A stretch of DNA of 14,022 nt from Flavobacteriales bacterium UBA4422 (GTDB taxonomy: Bacteria > Bacteroidota > Bacteroidia > Flavobacteriales_G > Salibacteraceae): contig DGQE01000010.1 in NCBI GenBank assembly GCA_002389645.1, positions 1-14,022 of the forward strand. Reading direction: 5' to 3'. The position numbers were made by a program, and so were the translations under genes. Shown here one piece after another: positions 1 through 7,913 of the stretch (position 1 is the first letter of the stretch; the number at the start of each line of letters is the position of its first letter). The notes below the pieces were generated by a model. It was given only the letters and a program-made list of their open reading frames with translations, was not told the DNA's origin and made no database searches.

Positions 1-1
1 T

Positions 2-691
2 TGTGATTCAATTATTAATTATGATTTACCAACGGCTGTAGATAATTGTTCAAACTTAAATTCACTTCTCACCGCTGGTTTTGAGAGTGGGGTAAGTTTT
101 GATATTGGATTGACAGAGATTCAGTTTTCTTTTTCAGATACCAGCGGAAATAGCGTTACCTGTGACTTTAGTGTTAAAAGGAGCAGTGCTCCCGAAATTA
201 CAGTTAGTCGAGACACAACAATATATAGTGGCTCAGCTATTGGCTTAACTGTTCACGCCGATTCAGTAGTGGACAGCTATTACTGGACCCCAGAGGATTA
301 TCTTGATGATCCTACTTCAAGAAATCCTGACGCTAGCCCAATTGAAAGCACTACATACAGAGTAGTCGCAACCACAAATGATGGTTGTGAAATGCAGGAT
401 AGTGTAAATATTATTGTGTTAAATGAGGTGGTTATATACAATGCATTTTCTCCAAATAATGATGGCCAAAATGATTATTTAGAAATTAAAGGCTTGGATT
501 ATTACCCAGACGCAAATGTTTTAATAGTTAATCGAATTGGGTCAAAAGTTTTTGAATCTAAAGGTTATTCGGAACCTTGGGATGGAAGGTATAAAGGAGA
601 AGAAATGCCTGTGGGACCTTACTTTTATTTTATTGACACAGGTGTTTCAGGTGCAGAAATATTAACGGGAGATATATCTTTAATTCGATAA
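2..691 (+). CDS. Secreted HYR-domain protein with T9SS type B (CHU_C) sorting domain, 3' part only
   Basis: The reading frame is open from base 2, so this is the last 229 residues of a protein that begins outside the window; the in-frame TTG at 110 is internal. Residues 1-59 have the pattern of a HYR domain, an Ig-like extracellular fold: a P-T-A-x-D-N-C-S motif, then a G-x-x-S-G-x-x-F-x-x-G stretch and D-T-S-G-N-S-V-T-C-D-F. A second Ig/PKD-like module follows (about residues 63-141, with W-T-P-E-D-Y-L and G-C-E-M-Q-D-S-V). The C-terminal ~85 residues begin at N-A-F-S-P-N-N-D-G-Q-N-D (residues 147-158) and include E-P-W-D-G-R-Y and P-V-G-P-Y-F-Y. These are hallmarks of the gliding-motility-associated C-terminal domain (TIGR04131), the T9SS type B export signal. 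The protein is therefore probably a large secreted or surface adhesin-like protein exported by T9SS. The next gene is a PorP/SprF homologue 6 bp away, the usual partner of type B cargo. The number of upstream repeats cannot be judged here. Confidence 0.93.
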   Translation, partial: CDSIINYDLPTAVDNCSNLNSLLTAGFESGVSFDIGLTEIQFSFSDTSGNSVTCDFSVKRSSAPEITVSRDTTIYSGSAIGLTVHADSVVDSYYWTPEDYLDDPTSRNPDASPIESTTYRVVATTNDGCEMQDSVNIIVLNEVVIYNAFSPNNDGQNDYLEIKGLDYYPDANVLIVNRIGSKVFESKGYSEPWDGRYKGEEMPVGPYFYFIDTGVSGAEILTGDISLIR

Positions 692-697
692 AGTATT

Positions 698-1684
698 ATG
701 AAAAAATTACGTTCCATAATAATTGTACAAATTATCGGCATGTTGACAGGGAATATAGTTGCTCAGCAGGACTTCTTCATGTCTCAATCATTTGTTAATC
801 CATCAATGATTAATCCAAGCTTGACTGCAATTCAAGATCATCCAGAGGTGGGTTTATTCAATAGATATCAGTGGCTCGGTTCAGAATCCAAACCAAACAC
901 GCAACAGATTATATTCTCGACTACGTATAATAAGCCAGCTTATCTTAAGTCTGACTATTCTGGATCAAAATCTAGAAGGAGAGGAAAACGACGTAGTAGT
1001 AAAGGCAAGTTGTATCATGCGTTCAATGCCTCAATTATCAACGATAGGGCTGGAGCCTTTAATAAGTTGGAAACTCGCATACATTGGTCTCCACAAATAA
1101 GAGTGAGCGAATCATTATATGCAGCCCTTGGTCCAACGATCTCTTTATCAAGGTTTCAATTGAATCCGGAACGTTTGAATTTTAGAGATGGTGCTGATGA
1201 AGCTTGGAGTCAAATACAAAATAGCGGGCTTACAACGTCTGGCGCAAATATTAGTTTCGCAGGTAACTTACAGTCCAAGAATTTCTATGTCGGAATAGGT
1301 TTTAGGGATGCTTTGAATCAATATTGGAATAAAGCAGATAGCAGCAACCTCAAGGTAGATAGAAACCTTGTAGTCAACGGATCCTATAGATATGATATAA
1401 ACGAGTTATTTCGTGTTTCTGTCGCTGCGGTTACTAGATTGACAATCAATACCCCGATTGACCATTCATTGGCATTTCGAGTTGAATACAATAATTTTAT
1501 TTGGATGGGTTTAGGCTATAGGTCCAGTTCAGCATTGAATATAAGTTGTGGCGTTAATTTGAATCAAAAGTTCAATATTGTCTATACAACGGAGAAAAAT
1601 TTTATTGGATTTTCAGGTTTGGGTCTAACTCATGAATTTTATTTGAGCTATAGAATACCTACGGGTAAAAAATCAAAATTTTAA
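698..1684 (+). CDS. PorP/SprF family type IX secretion outer-membrane protein
   Basis: This 328-residue protein has a signal peptide (K-K-L-R then a hydrophobic stretch, probable cleavage near residue 23 after V-A-Q). It shows the PorP/SprF family opening: Q-Q-D-F-F-M-S-Q-S-F-V-N-P-S-M-I-N-P-S-L (residues 23-42), then G-L-F-N-R-Y-Q-W. The remainder alternates polar and hydrophobic residues, as in an outer-membrane beta-barrel, and ends with Y-L-S-Y-R-I-P-T-G. Length is normal for the family. Members work with T9SS, and SprF-like paralogues encoded directly after type B cargo genes are needed for export or attachment of that cargo, so this copy probably serves the upstream protein. An unusual feature is a very basic insert at residues 91-104 (K-S-R-R-R-G-K-R-R-S-S-K-G-K), perhaps in a loop. 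The ATG at 698 is preferred because the signal peptide starts there; there is no clear Shine-Dalgarno site, which is normal for Bacteroidota. Confidence 0.93.
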   Translation: MKKLRSIIIVQIIGMLTGNIVAQQDFFMSQSFVNPSMINPSLTAIQDHPEVGLFNRYQWLGSESKPNTQQIIFSTTYNKPAYLKSDYSGSKSRRRGKRRSSKGKLYHAFNASIINDRAGAFNKLETRIHWSPQIRVSESLYAALGPTISLSRFQLNPERLNFRDGADEAWSQIQNSGLTTSGANISFAGNLQSKNFYVGIGFRDALNQYWNKADSSNLKVDRNLVVNGSYRYDINELFRVSVAAVTRLTINTPIDHSLAFRVEYNNFIWMGLGYRSSSALNISCGVNLNQKFNIVYTTEKNFIGFSGLGLTHEFYLSYRIPTGKKSKF

Positions 1685-1693
1685 AAGTTTAGA

Positions 1694-4261
1694 ATGAAGA
1701 AAATCTCCTTATTTATACTTTGCGTCTCAGTTCTTCATATTCAAGCTCAAAGAACTATTTGGCTGCCTGTTGTTGATGCTGAAGTTGAATCGAGTGATTT
1801 GATACTAAACCCGAGCATTGGTTATTTTATATCAGAACAAGTTCTGGAAAATGAAGATGTTTTATCAAAAGTGGAACGTATTAATATAAATAGGGAAGGT
1901 GGCTGGATGCCAATACAGTCATTTGAGTCTAAAATAAATACATCGGTTGTTGGAATATCAAAAAACGCGGACACTCTTTATTTGTTGGGGGCGTATTCCA
2001 AAGCGAATCCAAGTCTCAAGGGACTGTCAATATCTGTTTTAAAGGATGGTGTTTGGAGAGATCCTATTAGACTTAAAATGAAAGGATTAAGCTCTCGCAC
2101 TCCATATTATAATATATATGTTCACCCTTCGGGTGATTGGTGTGTAATCTCGATAGAGAAATCAAAAAATCAATCCGATGATATTTACATTTCTTTTAAA
2201 AATAAACCAGGGAGACACTTTGAGAAACCAATTCCCTTAAATAATTTAATAAACACATCTAACTCGGAAATCACACCCTTCATTACTAATGATGGTGAAT
2301 TCCTTTTTTTCGCTCGAGCGAATATCTATGAAGATTCAATAAATTATGACATTTACATGTCCAGAGCAATGGATGAATCTCTTATAAATTGGTCAACTCC
2401 AGTGCCCTTATTAGAAATTAATACCGCTGGATATGAAGGGAATTATTGGTGTTGCAAAGACAGTTTTGCTTTCTATACATCTAATGATGATAGCGGACAA
2501 TTTCGCATATATACCAGTCTGGCGCCACGAGTAATACGATATAATAGTTTAGTTTCTGATAAGGCCGGTTTTGCCAGATTAGCTAATGTTAAAAATGATA
2601 GAATTGAACTTCCATCGATATTGAAAACCTATAAAATAGAAATACCAAAAACAAGTGCTCTGATTCCAAAAATATCTTTCAAATCGGAGAACCCTATATA
2701 TAATGTAAAAGCGAAGATCAAATTAGGGGACAGCTCAAACACTGAAGCAGGCGATATTTTGGTTCAGGCGAATGATGAAAATGGCAACATATTGGCCGAG
2801 ACGCGCACGGATTCTCTTGGAACCTTTTCTTTTGAAAATTTACCAGTGAATCAGAAAGTATTATTTGCTGTGCCCGAAAATAATTCAGAATCAATAAAAG
2901 TCGGTCTTATCAACCAGGATGGCGAGGAAGAAGCGCCAATGCTAATTGAGTCTTTTTCAAACTTTATTTTTAAGGAACTTGAAATAGAAACGGCTACAAT
3001 TAAATTACTGGACCAAGCAGACGAATCGTCAATTGAACAGTATTTGGCCGGAACACTTGATGAGTTGATATTAAACGTTGAAGACGAGGAAGGTTTGAAA
3101 CTCTTCTCTTCAGTCGAATTAATAGAAGGAATCCTTTTAGATACTGGTGCTGATGAAATTATTGGAAATTTAGACAGTTTAGTGATAATTGATAAGAATA
3201 GCCAAGATGTTATTGAAGCTGAAGTTCTTTCAGATTCAACTTTTGATTTGAGTCAACTTGATTCAGCAAAAGAATACTTGTTTATTCATAACGGCACGCA
3301 GATGGTGGATGTAAGTGCGATTGCCCTTGAAGATTATTTAATTAACAGTTATAATGATAGGATTGTAACGAACGAAACAATTTTTGACTCAGAAACTATT
3401 TCTTCAGCGCTTGATTCGAGTATCTCAGACACGATACAGTTATCTAATGTAACCTTGTTTGATAATGATGCAGACGCCGTTAATCCTATTAAAAGTCAGA
3501 ATTTGAAAAACAAGAGAATTAGTGATTTAATTGATGTCGATGCGGGGTTAATCGATTTGAAAAAGGATTCTTTGACATCAAGTACCCAGGATACATTGAG
3601 CATAGCGAAAAATTCAGCGGAGTATTCTCAAAGTATTTCCGATATGCAAGAAACTGTGGGAAATAAAAAGAGCTCTGTTGCTGAGATTGGACTTCATGAA
3701 CTCCCTGGCCGAGACCTGATTAATGAAGGTCCGGAGAATCAATCATCCTTGAATGATATTAGTGAGGTTAAGCTTAACTCCATAGCTCCTAGAGATTCTC
3801 ACGAATTGCAACTAAGCCAATTTGATATTAGGTTTCCGATTAATTTAAAATATCCAATCTCCTACGAGGGCTTTATCCAATCTGATGGATCCTATGCCAA
3901 AATCATTCAAACCGATGAAGGAGTTAATTATCATTTTGATTTTAACCATATAAATATATCTGCCGATCAACTTGAATATATTATTGAGACGATCAGACCT
4001 TTTTATGACGAAAACAAAACCATATCACTCACCCTTGAAGGACATACTGATAGTATTGGTTCTGCTGAGATAAATGAACGCGTTGGCGTAATGCGTGCCT
4101 CCCAAGTTTTGTATGCTTTGGAGAAAGCCGGTATTGAGGATACGGATTTAAAAATCATAAGTCGAGGTGAGCTTGATCCAATAGGGAGAAACAGCAAACC
4201 TGAAGGCAGAGCAATGAATAGGCGTGTGGAAATATTGTATGAACTTCAAGAAGAAAATTGA
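1694..4261 (+). CDS. Large OmpA-family envelope protein with PD40-like and CarboxypepD-like regions
   Basis: This 855-residue protein starts with a signal peptide (K-K-I-S-L-F-I-L-C..., probable cleavage after A-Q-A/Q near residue 19). Residues ~185-275 contain beta-propeller-like PD40 segments (I-T-P-F-I-T-N-D-G-E-F-L-F-F-A-R and Y-D-I-Y-M-S-R). A small carboxypeptidase-regulatory-like module follows near residues 353-392 (G-D-I-L-V-Q-A-N-D-E-N-G-N-I, T-D-S-L-G-T-F-S-F-E-N-L-P). A long Asp/Ser/Glu-rich and probably flexible section spans ~430-740. The C-terminus is an OmpA-like peptidoglycan-binding domain: L-E-G-H-T-D at 781-786, N-E-R...M-R-A at 794-802 and N-R-R-V-E-I at 842-847. It should sit in the periplasm, held to peptidoglycan. 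Genes of this architecture commonly follow PorP/SprF homologues in T9SS loci, and the 9 bp gap suggests co-transcription. Whether it has a T9SS-related role (PorE-like) or is a general envelope anchor cannot be settled from sequence. Confidence 0.9.
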   Translation: MKKISLFILCVSVLHIQAQRTIWLPVVDAEVESSDLILNPSIGYFISEQVLENEDVLSKVERININREGGWMPIQSFESKINTSVVGISKNADTLYLLGAYSKANPSLKGLSISVLKDGVWRDPIRLKMKGLSSRTPYYNIYVHPSGDWCVISIEKSKNQSDDIYISFKNKPGRHFEKPIPLNNLINTSNSEITPFITNDGEFLFFARANIYEDSINYDIYMSRAMDESLINWSTPVPLLEINTAGYEGNYWCCKDSFAFYTSNDDSGQFRIYTSLAPRVIRYNSLVSDKAGFARLANVKNDRIELPSILKTYKIEIPKTSALIPKISFKSENPIYNVKAKIKLGDSSNTEAGDILVQANDENGNILAETRTDSLGTFSFENLPVNQKVLFAVPENNSESIKVGLINQDGEEEAPMLIESFSNFIFKELEIETATIKLLDQADESSIEQYLAGTLDELILNVEDEEGLKLFSSVELIEGILLDTGADEIIGNLDSLVIIDKNSQDVIEAEVLSDSTFDLSQLDSAKEYLFIHNGTQMVDVSAIALEDYLINSYNDRIVTNETIFDSETISSALDSSISDTIQLSNVTLFDNDADAVNPIKSQNLKNKRISDLIDVDAGLIDLKKDSLTSSTQDTLSIAKNSAEYSQSISDMQETVGNKKSSVAEIGLHELPGRDLINEGPENQSSLNDISEVKLNSIAPRDSHELQLSQFDIRFPINLKYPISYEGFIQSDGSYAKIIQTDEGVNYHFDFNHINISADQLEYIIETIRPFYDENKTISLTLEGHTDSIGSAEINERVGVMRASQVLYALEKAGIEDTDLKIISRGELDPIGRNSKPEGRAMNRRVEILYELQEEN

Positions 4262-4708
4262 TAAAGTAATTACCCTCCTAGTAAGTCAGGATGATTACAA
4301 ATTTAGTGCTTCTAAGCAAATGCAAATTTGTACAATATTTACAGTCTTCTAATCTAAAAAAAGTTTCAAAAAGACTCTTTGTAAATGATGGACAAATATT
4401 TTTCAATTGAACTAGTCGGGCATTGATATGATTAACTATAAAACAGATTATTCAATTGGTCACTTCATGACAGTCAACGAGGCTAACTTGTCTCTATAAG
4501 GCATATAGTTAGCAGGGTGTCGAATGAATGTATGAGCAGTTTTAAGTCTTTTAGTATTTAGTTGATATTCTTGCGCTAAAATGATTGGATTGGATTCAAT
4601 AAGTTTTTTCGATAATCGCCGTTAAGTATGTTGTAAGCATTATTCTGTTTAAGGATAAACAAAGTATTTGACGAGAGGGTAGTGTTTTCGTATAATTACA
4701 TTTATCAT
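4262..4708. other. Intergenic region, no convincing gene
   Basis: This 447 bp AT-rich stretch separates the T9SS-related operon from the ruvX operon. It contains an AT-rich inverted repeat (ACAAATTT at 4297-4304 and AAATTTGT at 4324-4331) without a following T-run, so it is a poor terminator. The - strand has an open stretch of about 53 codons around 4467-4625, without an ATG start and not recognised. The ruvX promoter must lie here, but I see no good TTG/TAnnTTTG pair. Confidence 0.6.
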
Positions 4709-5125
4709 ATGATAAGAATCGTTGCTATTGATTTTGGAATGAAACGCTGTGGGATCTCCATTTCTGATCCTTTAGGCATGATTGCCAACGGATTGGATAC
4801 CGTGGAAACGTCGGAGGTAATGAGCAAATTGGAATTATTAAAAAAGGAGTCAGGATTCGATACCATCGTAGTTGGCAAGCCAAAGCGCATGAACGGTGAT
4901 GACTCATTGGTTGAACCGAACATAAAGCTGTTTGTTGAGGCATTAGAAAAGAAGTTCGAAGGCATCAATTTGAAACGCTTCGATGAAAGATTCACGAGCA
5001 AAATAGCCGCTCAAACTATGATTAGCGCGGGATCAACAAAATCTCAACGAAGAGAAAAGGGAACAATCGATAAAATTAGTGCAACCTTAATTTTGCAGGA
5101 ATACCTAAACACTAAGCAGGGATGA
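4709..5125 (+). CDS. ruvX: RuvX/YqgF family putative pre-16S rRNA nuclease (Holliday junction resolvase-like)
   Basis: This is a 138-residue YqgF-family RNase H-fold nuclease, implicated in 16S rRNA 5'-end processing and earlier annotated as a Holliday junction resolvase; it acts in the cytoplasm. Visible motifs are I-D-F-G at residues 7-10 with catalytic D8, V-G-K-P at 55-58, F-D-E-R-F-T-S at 91-97 with E93, and K-G-T-I-D-K-I-S-A at 118-126 with D121 before the terminal L-Q-E-Y-L helix. All three expected acidic residues are present and the length is typical. The ATG at 4709 is chosen because the family begins M-x-x-I-x-A-I-D; an in-frame GTG at 4682 would add nine unconserved residues. Its TGA overlaps the def start in an ATGA, so the two are probably translationally coupled. 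Confidence 0.93.
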   Translation: MIRIVAIDFGMKRCGISISDPLGMIANGLDTVETSEVMSKLELLKKESGFDTIVVGKPKRMNGDDSLVEPNIKLFVEALEKKFEGINLKRFDERFTSKIAAQTMISAGSTKSQRREKGTIDKISATLILQEYLNTKQG

Positions 5126-5712
5126 TACTGCCTATTATAGCATATGGAGATCCAGTTTTAAAACGCGAAGGGGATGAAATCGATAAGGATTACCCTGAAC
5201 TCCAAAAGTTTATCGCGGACATGTTCGAGACCATGTACAACGCAAACGGCGTTGGATTGGCGGCTCCACAGGTTGGTAGGAGCATTCGGCTTTTCATCAT
5301 TGACACCACGCCATTTACGGAGCGCGACGATGATGAAGACCCAATGGATGAGGAGGAGTTCAATCAATTGTCCGGCTTGAAAAAGGTGTTTATCAATCCA
5401 ATAATTGTGGAGGAAGACGGTGATAAATGGCCCTTCAATGAGGGGTGTTTAAGCATTCCGGGCATCAATGAAGATGTAACTCGAAAACGTAATTTGATCA
5501 TCGAGTATTTTGATGAAAACTTCAACCTAATAGAGGAAGAATATACGGGTAAGGCTGCCAGAGTTATCCAACATGAATACGATCACATTGATGGAATTCT
5601 GTTTACAGATAGACTAAACCCACTGAGAAAGCAGATTTTGAAAAAGCGACTAAACGAAATTTCGCGTGGCATCACCAATGCGAGATACAAAATGAAATTC
5701 CCAAATAGATGA
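5122..5712 (+). CDS. def: Peptide deformylase
   Basis: Peptide deformylase removes the formyl group from the N-terminal methionine of new proteins, using a metal ion. This 196-residue protein has all three signature motifs: G-V-G-L-A-A-P-Q (43-50), E-G-C-L-S (107-111, metal ligand C109) and H-E-Y-D-H (151-155, ligands H151 and H155, catalytic E152). Between strands it carries an acidic insert, D-D-D-E-D-P-M-D-E-E-E, around residues 69-79; I believe insertions at this place are common in Bacteroidota PDFs but cannot confirm it here. The gene overlaps ruvX by 4 bp (ATGA) upstream and the TPR lipoprotein gene by 4 bp (ATGA) downstream, which supports a three-gene operon. The enzyme appears complete and functional. 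Confidence 0.97.
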   Translation: MILPIIAYGDPVLKREGDEIDKDYPELQKFIADMFETMYNANGVGLAAPQVGRSIRLFIIDTTPFTERDDDEDPMDEEEFNQLSGLKKVFINPIIVEEDGDKWPFNEGCLSIPGINEDVTRKRNLIIEYFDENFNLIEEEYTGKAARVIQHEYDHIDGILFTDRLNPLRKQILKKRLNEISRGITNARYKMKFPNR

Positions 5713-6266
5713 GAAACTCCTTGATATTATTGATGTCCCTAATATTGTTTGCCTGCACGGAAGAACCAAAAACTGTGGACAAAACAGCGCCTCAGTCGGC
5801 TGCCGAACGACAAGCGGAAATAACTAAGATGGAGTCTGAATTGGTTTCAAAGCAGGATCTCAATGTTGAAACCAACCGTGTATTGGCCGAGCGAATTGTC
5901 ACACGATATCGAGACTACATTAAAATGAATCCGACCGATTCAGCTTCAGCGGAATACTTGTTTAAAGCAGCTGATATATCAGTTGGGCTAGGCAATTACG
6001 AGGCGAGCATTAACTATATCAATCGACTTACAAAAGACTTTCCGAAATACGAGAAGGTGGTGGAGATTTGGCTATTCAAGGGCTTCATCTATGAGAACTA
6101 TATGGATAGTCATGCACAGGCGGTGAAAGCATATGAAGAGCTAATCCTGAAGTATCCAAATCACCGATTGGCCCAGGATGCACAGGCAGCAATAGATAAT
6201 CTCACACTGAGTGAGGAAGAGCTTCTTGAGAAGTTTAAGAAAATGAATGAGCAGCCCGAGAGCTAG
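5709..6266 (+). CDS. TPR-containing lipoprotein
   Basis: This 185-residue protein begins with a lipoprotein signal peptide, M-R-N-S-L-I-L-L-M-S-L, with the lipobox L-F-A-C (cysteine at residue 16), so it should be lipid-anchored in the envelope. Helical TPR-like repeats follow: Y-L-F-K-A-A-D-I-S-V-G-L-G-N-Y-E-A-S around 78-95 and W-L-F-K-G-F-I-Y-E-N near 118-127, ending in A-V-K-A-Y-E-E-L-I-L-K-Y-P-N-H-R-L-A. The last pattern resembles the TPRs of BamD/CpoB-type proteins. It overlaps def by 4 bp and is the last gene of the ruvX-def operon. A protein of this kind follows def in other Bacteroidota as I recall, but its role is not known to me. Its TAG stop at 6264-6266 overlaps the stop of the convergent cdaA. 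Confidence 0.85.
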   Translation: MRNSLILLMSLILFACTEEPKTVDKTAPQSAAERQAEITKMESELVSKQDLNVETNRVLAERIVTRYRDYIKMNPTDSASAEYLFKAADISVGLGNYEASINYINRLTKDFPKYEKVVEIWLFKGFIYENYMDSHAQAVKAYEELILKYPNHRLAQDAQAAIDNLTLSEEELLEKFKKMNEQPES

Positions 6267-7063
6267 TGGGCTAGACGTTCTTGAAGCGAATCTCTAAAGG
6301 CAATTTTGTCGCTATATGTTTCTATAACACTATCAGCGCAAATGGCAATCTCGCCCGTTTCTTCACTTACCACCACAACAACCGCATCCGACTCTTCCGA
6401 TGCCCCAATTGCTGCTTTGTGTCTCATGCCATAATTGGATGGCAAGCCACCTCTATTAGTGAGTGGTAGAGTACAAGATGCATTCGCAATTTTATTCCCT
6501 CGAATCACCAAGGCGCCGTCGTGCAATGGACTATTCTTAAAAAAGAGGTTCTCTATAACCATGGCACTGACATCTGCATTTACCTTTTTACCGGTATCAA
6601 TAATTGCCTGAATGTTTGCCTCTCGTTCAACTACAATGAGCGCCCCAGTTTTCGTTTTACCCAAGTTGAAAACAGCCTCTGTCAACGCATGCACGTTTAC
6701 TGGAATGCGCTGTGTGTCTTTACCCAGCCAATTCCATAGACCACCTTTTGCACCCACGTTTTGAAAGAATCCTGAGTTGCCAATGGCCAGAAGAAAGCGA
6801 CGAATTTCTTGCTGAAAAACGATGATCAGCGCGATGACGCCGACATTAATGAACTGTCGAAAAATCTGGCTCATCAACTCCATTTGAAGTGCCGTAACTA
6901 GTAACCAAAGAAGGTAGATGGAGAGAACGCCAAAAAAAATGCGAATGGCAATCGTTCCCTTAATTAGGTCGTATAGCTTGTAGAGCAGAAATGCCACCAA
7001 CAAAATGTCAATCAGGTCGAGAAACCCAAATGGCAGAAATCCGAAAAAATCAACTGAACCCAC
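6263..7063 (-). CDS. cdaA: Diadenylate cyclase, CdaA family (c-di-AMP synthase)
   Basis: The 266-residue protein makes cyclic di-AMP from two ATP molecules at the inner membrane. It has the CdaA layout: three N-terminal membrane helices (about residues 17-34, 38-58 and 66-86), a short linker, and a DAC domain from about 115 to 255. The DAC motifs are clear: S-P-L-H-D-G-A at 178-184 (the D-G-A signature) and G-M-R-H-K-A-A-I-G at 212-220 (the R-H motif, with Lys where many members have Arg). The start is a GTG at 7063; no in-frame ATG lies close by, and a start there keeps the whole first helix. No ybbR/cdaR-like regulator or folP gene, frequent neighbours of cdaA, lies next to it in this window. 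It converges with the TPR lipoprotein gene with a 4 bp overlap and is divergent from the peroxiredoxin. Confidence 0.95.
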   Translation of the reverse strand: MGSVDFFGFLPFGFLDLIDILLVAFLLYKLYDLIKGTIAIRIFFGVLSIYLLWLLVTALQMELMSQIFRQFINVGVIALIIVFQQEIRRFLLAIGNSGFFQNVGAKGGLWNWLGKDTQRIPVNVHALTEAVFNLGKTKTGALIVVEREANIQAIIDTGKKVNADVSAMVIENLFFKNSPLHDGALVIRGNKIANASCTLPLTNRGGLPSNYGMRHKAAIGASEESDAVVVVVSEETGEIAICADSVIETYSDKIAFRDSLQERLAH

Positions 7064-7134
7064 AGCGCGAAAATAGCTGAAATGACAGGTATGGGCTGGC
7101 GATTATTATATTAAACATTTTAGGCGAAAAGCTG

Positions 7135-7165
7135 TTGGTCTTGGCAGTTAGTAGTTCTAAATTTG
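7135..7165 (+). promoter_or_regulatory. Probable Bacteroidota sigma-A promoter for the peroxiredoxin gene
   Basis: TTG at 7135-7137 and TAAATTTG at 7158-7165 match the Bacteroidota -33 (TTG/TTTG) and -7 (TAnnTTTG) elements with a 20 bp spacer. Transcription would start near 7171, leaving a leader of about 30 bases before the ATG at 7200. No oxidative-stress operator could be recognised. Confidence 0.6.
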
Positions 7166-7199
7166 CAGAAGATTATAACAACGATAAACACACATAAAA

Positions 7200-7829
7200 A
7201 TGGGAGTATTAGTAGGAAAAAGCGCTCCGGGTTTTACCGCCAGCGCTGTGATTAATGGAAATGATATTGTTGAAGGTTTTACACTTGAGCAGTTCAAAGG
7301 AAAGTACGTAGTGTTGTTTTTCTATCCAAAGGATTTCACGTTTGTTTGCCCAACAGAATTGCATGCGTTTCAAGCTCGATTGGCTGATTTCAAAGAAAGA
7401 GGCGTAGAGTTAGTTGCAGTTTCAACCGACACAGAGCAAAGTCATTGGGGCTGGTTACAAATGGAAAAGAAGCATGGTGGCATTAAGGGAATCACGTATC
7501 CTGTAGTTGCCGATACCAACAAGACTATTTCTAGCAACTACGATGTTTTGGCAGGAGATTTCTTCTACGATGAAGATGGAATGCTCCAAGCAGAAGGAGA
7601 GTTGGTAGCATACAGAGGTTTGTTCCTTATCGATAAGAATGGCAACGTACGTCACCAATTGATAAACGATTTACCACTTGGAAGAAGCGTAGAGGAAGCC
7701 ATTCGTATGGTTGATGCACTTCAGTTTTTCGAAGAAAACGGCGAAGTATGTCCAGCTAACTGGGTAAAAGGTTCTGAAGGAATGAGCGCAACACATGACG
7801 GTGTAGCTGATTTTTTGGCGTCGAACTAA
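7200..7829 (+). CDS. Typical 2-Cys peroxiredoxin (AhpC/Prx1 family)
   Basis: This is a 209-residue thiol peroxidase that reduces hydrogen peroxide, organic peroxides and peroxynitrite in the cytoplasm. The peroxidatic cysteine is C50 in D-F-T-F-V-C-P-T-E-L-H; the resolving cysteine is C184 in G-E-V-C-P-A-N-W. The conserved catalytic Arg is probably R139 in A-Y-R-G-L-F-L-I-D. An H-G-G-I-K-G stretch (92-97) sits where sensitive enzymes have GGLG, but the C-terminus (H-D-G-V-A-D-F-L-A-S-N) lacks the usual YF motif, so resistance to over-oxidation is hard to predict. It is transcribed alone: it has its own promoter upstream and a strong terminator starting 20 bp after the stop. No AhpF gene is adjacent, so reduction probably depends on thioredoxin or another donor. 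Confidence 0.96.
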   Translation: MGVLVGKSAPGFTASAVINGNDIVEGFTLEQFKGKYVVLFFYPKDFTFVCPTELHAFQARLADFKERGVELVAVSTDTEQSHWGWLQMEKKHGGIKGITYPVVADTNKTISSNYDVLAGDFFYDEDGMLQAEGELVAYRGLFLIDKNGNVRHQLINDLPLGRSVEEAIRMVDALQFFEENGEVCPANWVKGSEGMSATHDGVADFLASN

Positions 7830-7849
7830 AACTCGAGCCTAAATGAATT

Positions 7850-7889
7850 AAGCCCTTTCGGTCCTGTTCGGATTTGAAAGGGCTTTTTT
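7850..7889 (+). terminator. Rho-independent terminator after the peroxiredoxin gene
   Basis: AAGCCCTTTC (7850-7859) pairs perfectly with GAAAGGGCTT (7876-7885), a 10 bp stem, and is followed by a T-run to 7889. The next gene starts only 24 bp later, so it needs its own promoter or read-through. Confidence 0.88.
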
Positions 7890-7913
7890 ATTTCTCTGTC
7901 TTACATTCGGCAG

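Noticed and set aside
4297..4331. AT-rich inverted repeat after the OmpA-family gene as a terminator
   Set aside because: The stem has only A-T pairs apart from one, the loop is 19 bases and there is no T-run on either side.
4467..4625. Start-less open stretch of ~53 codons on the - strand ending in T-V-M-K
   Set aside because: It has no ATG/GTG start, a stop directly before it, and no recognised motif. It could be a gene remnant but cannot be supported.
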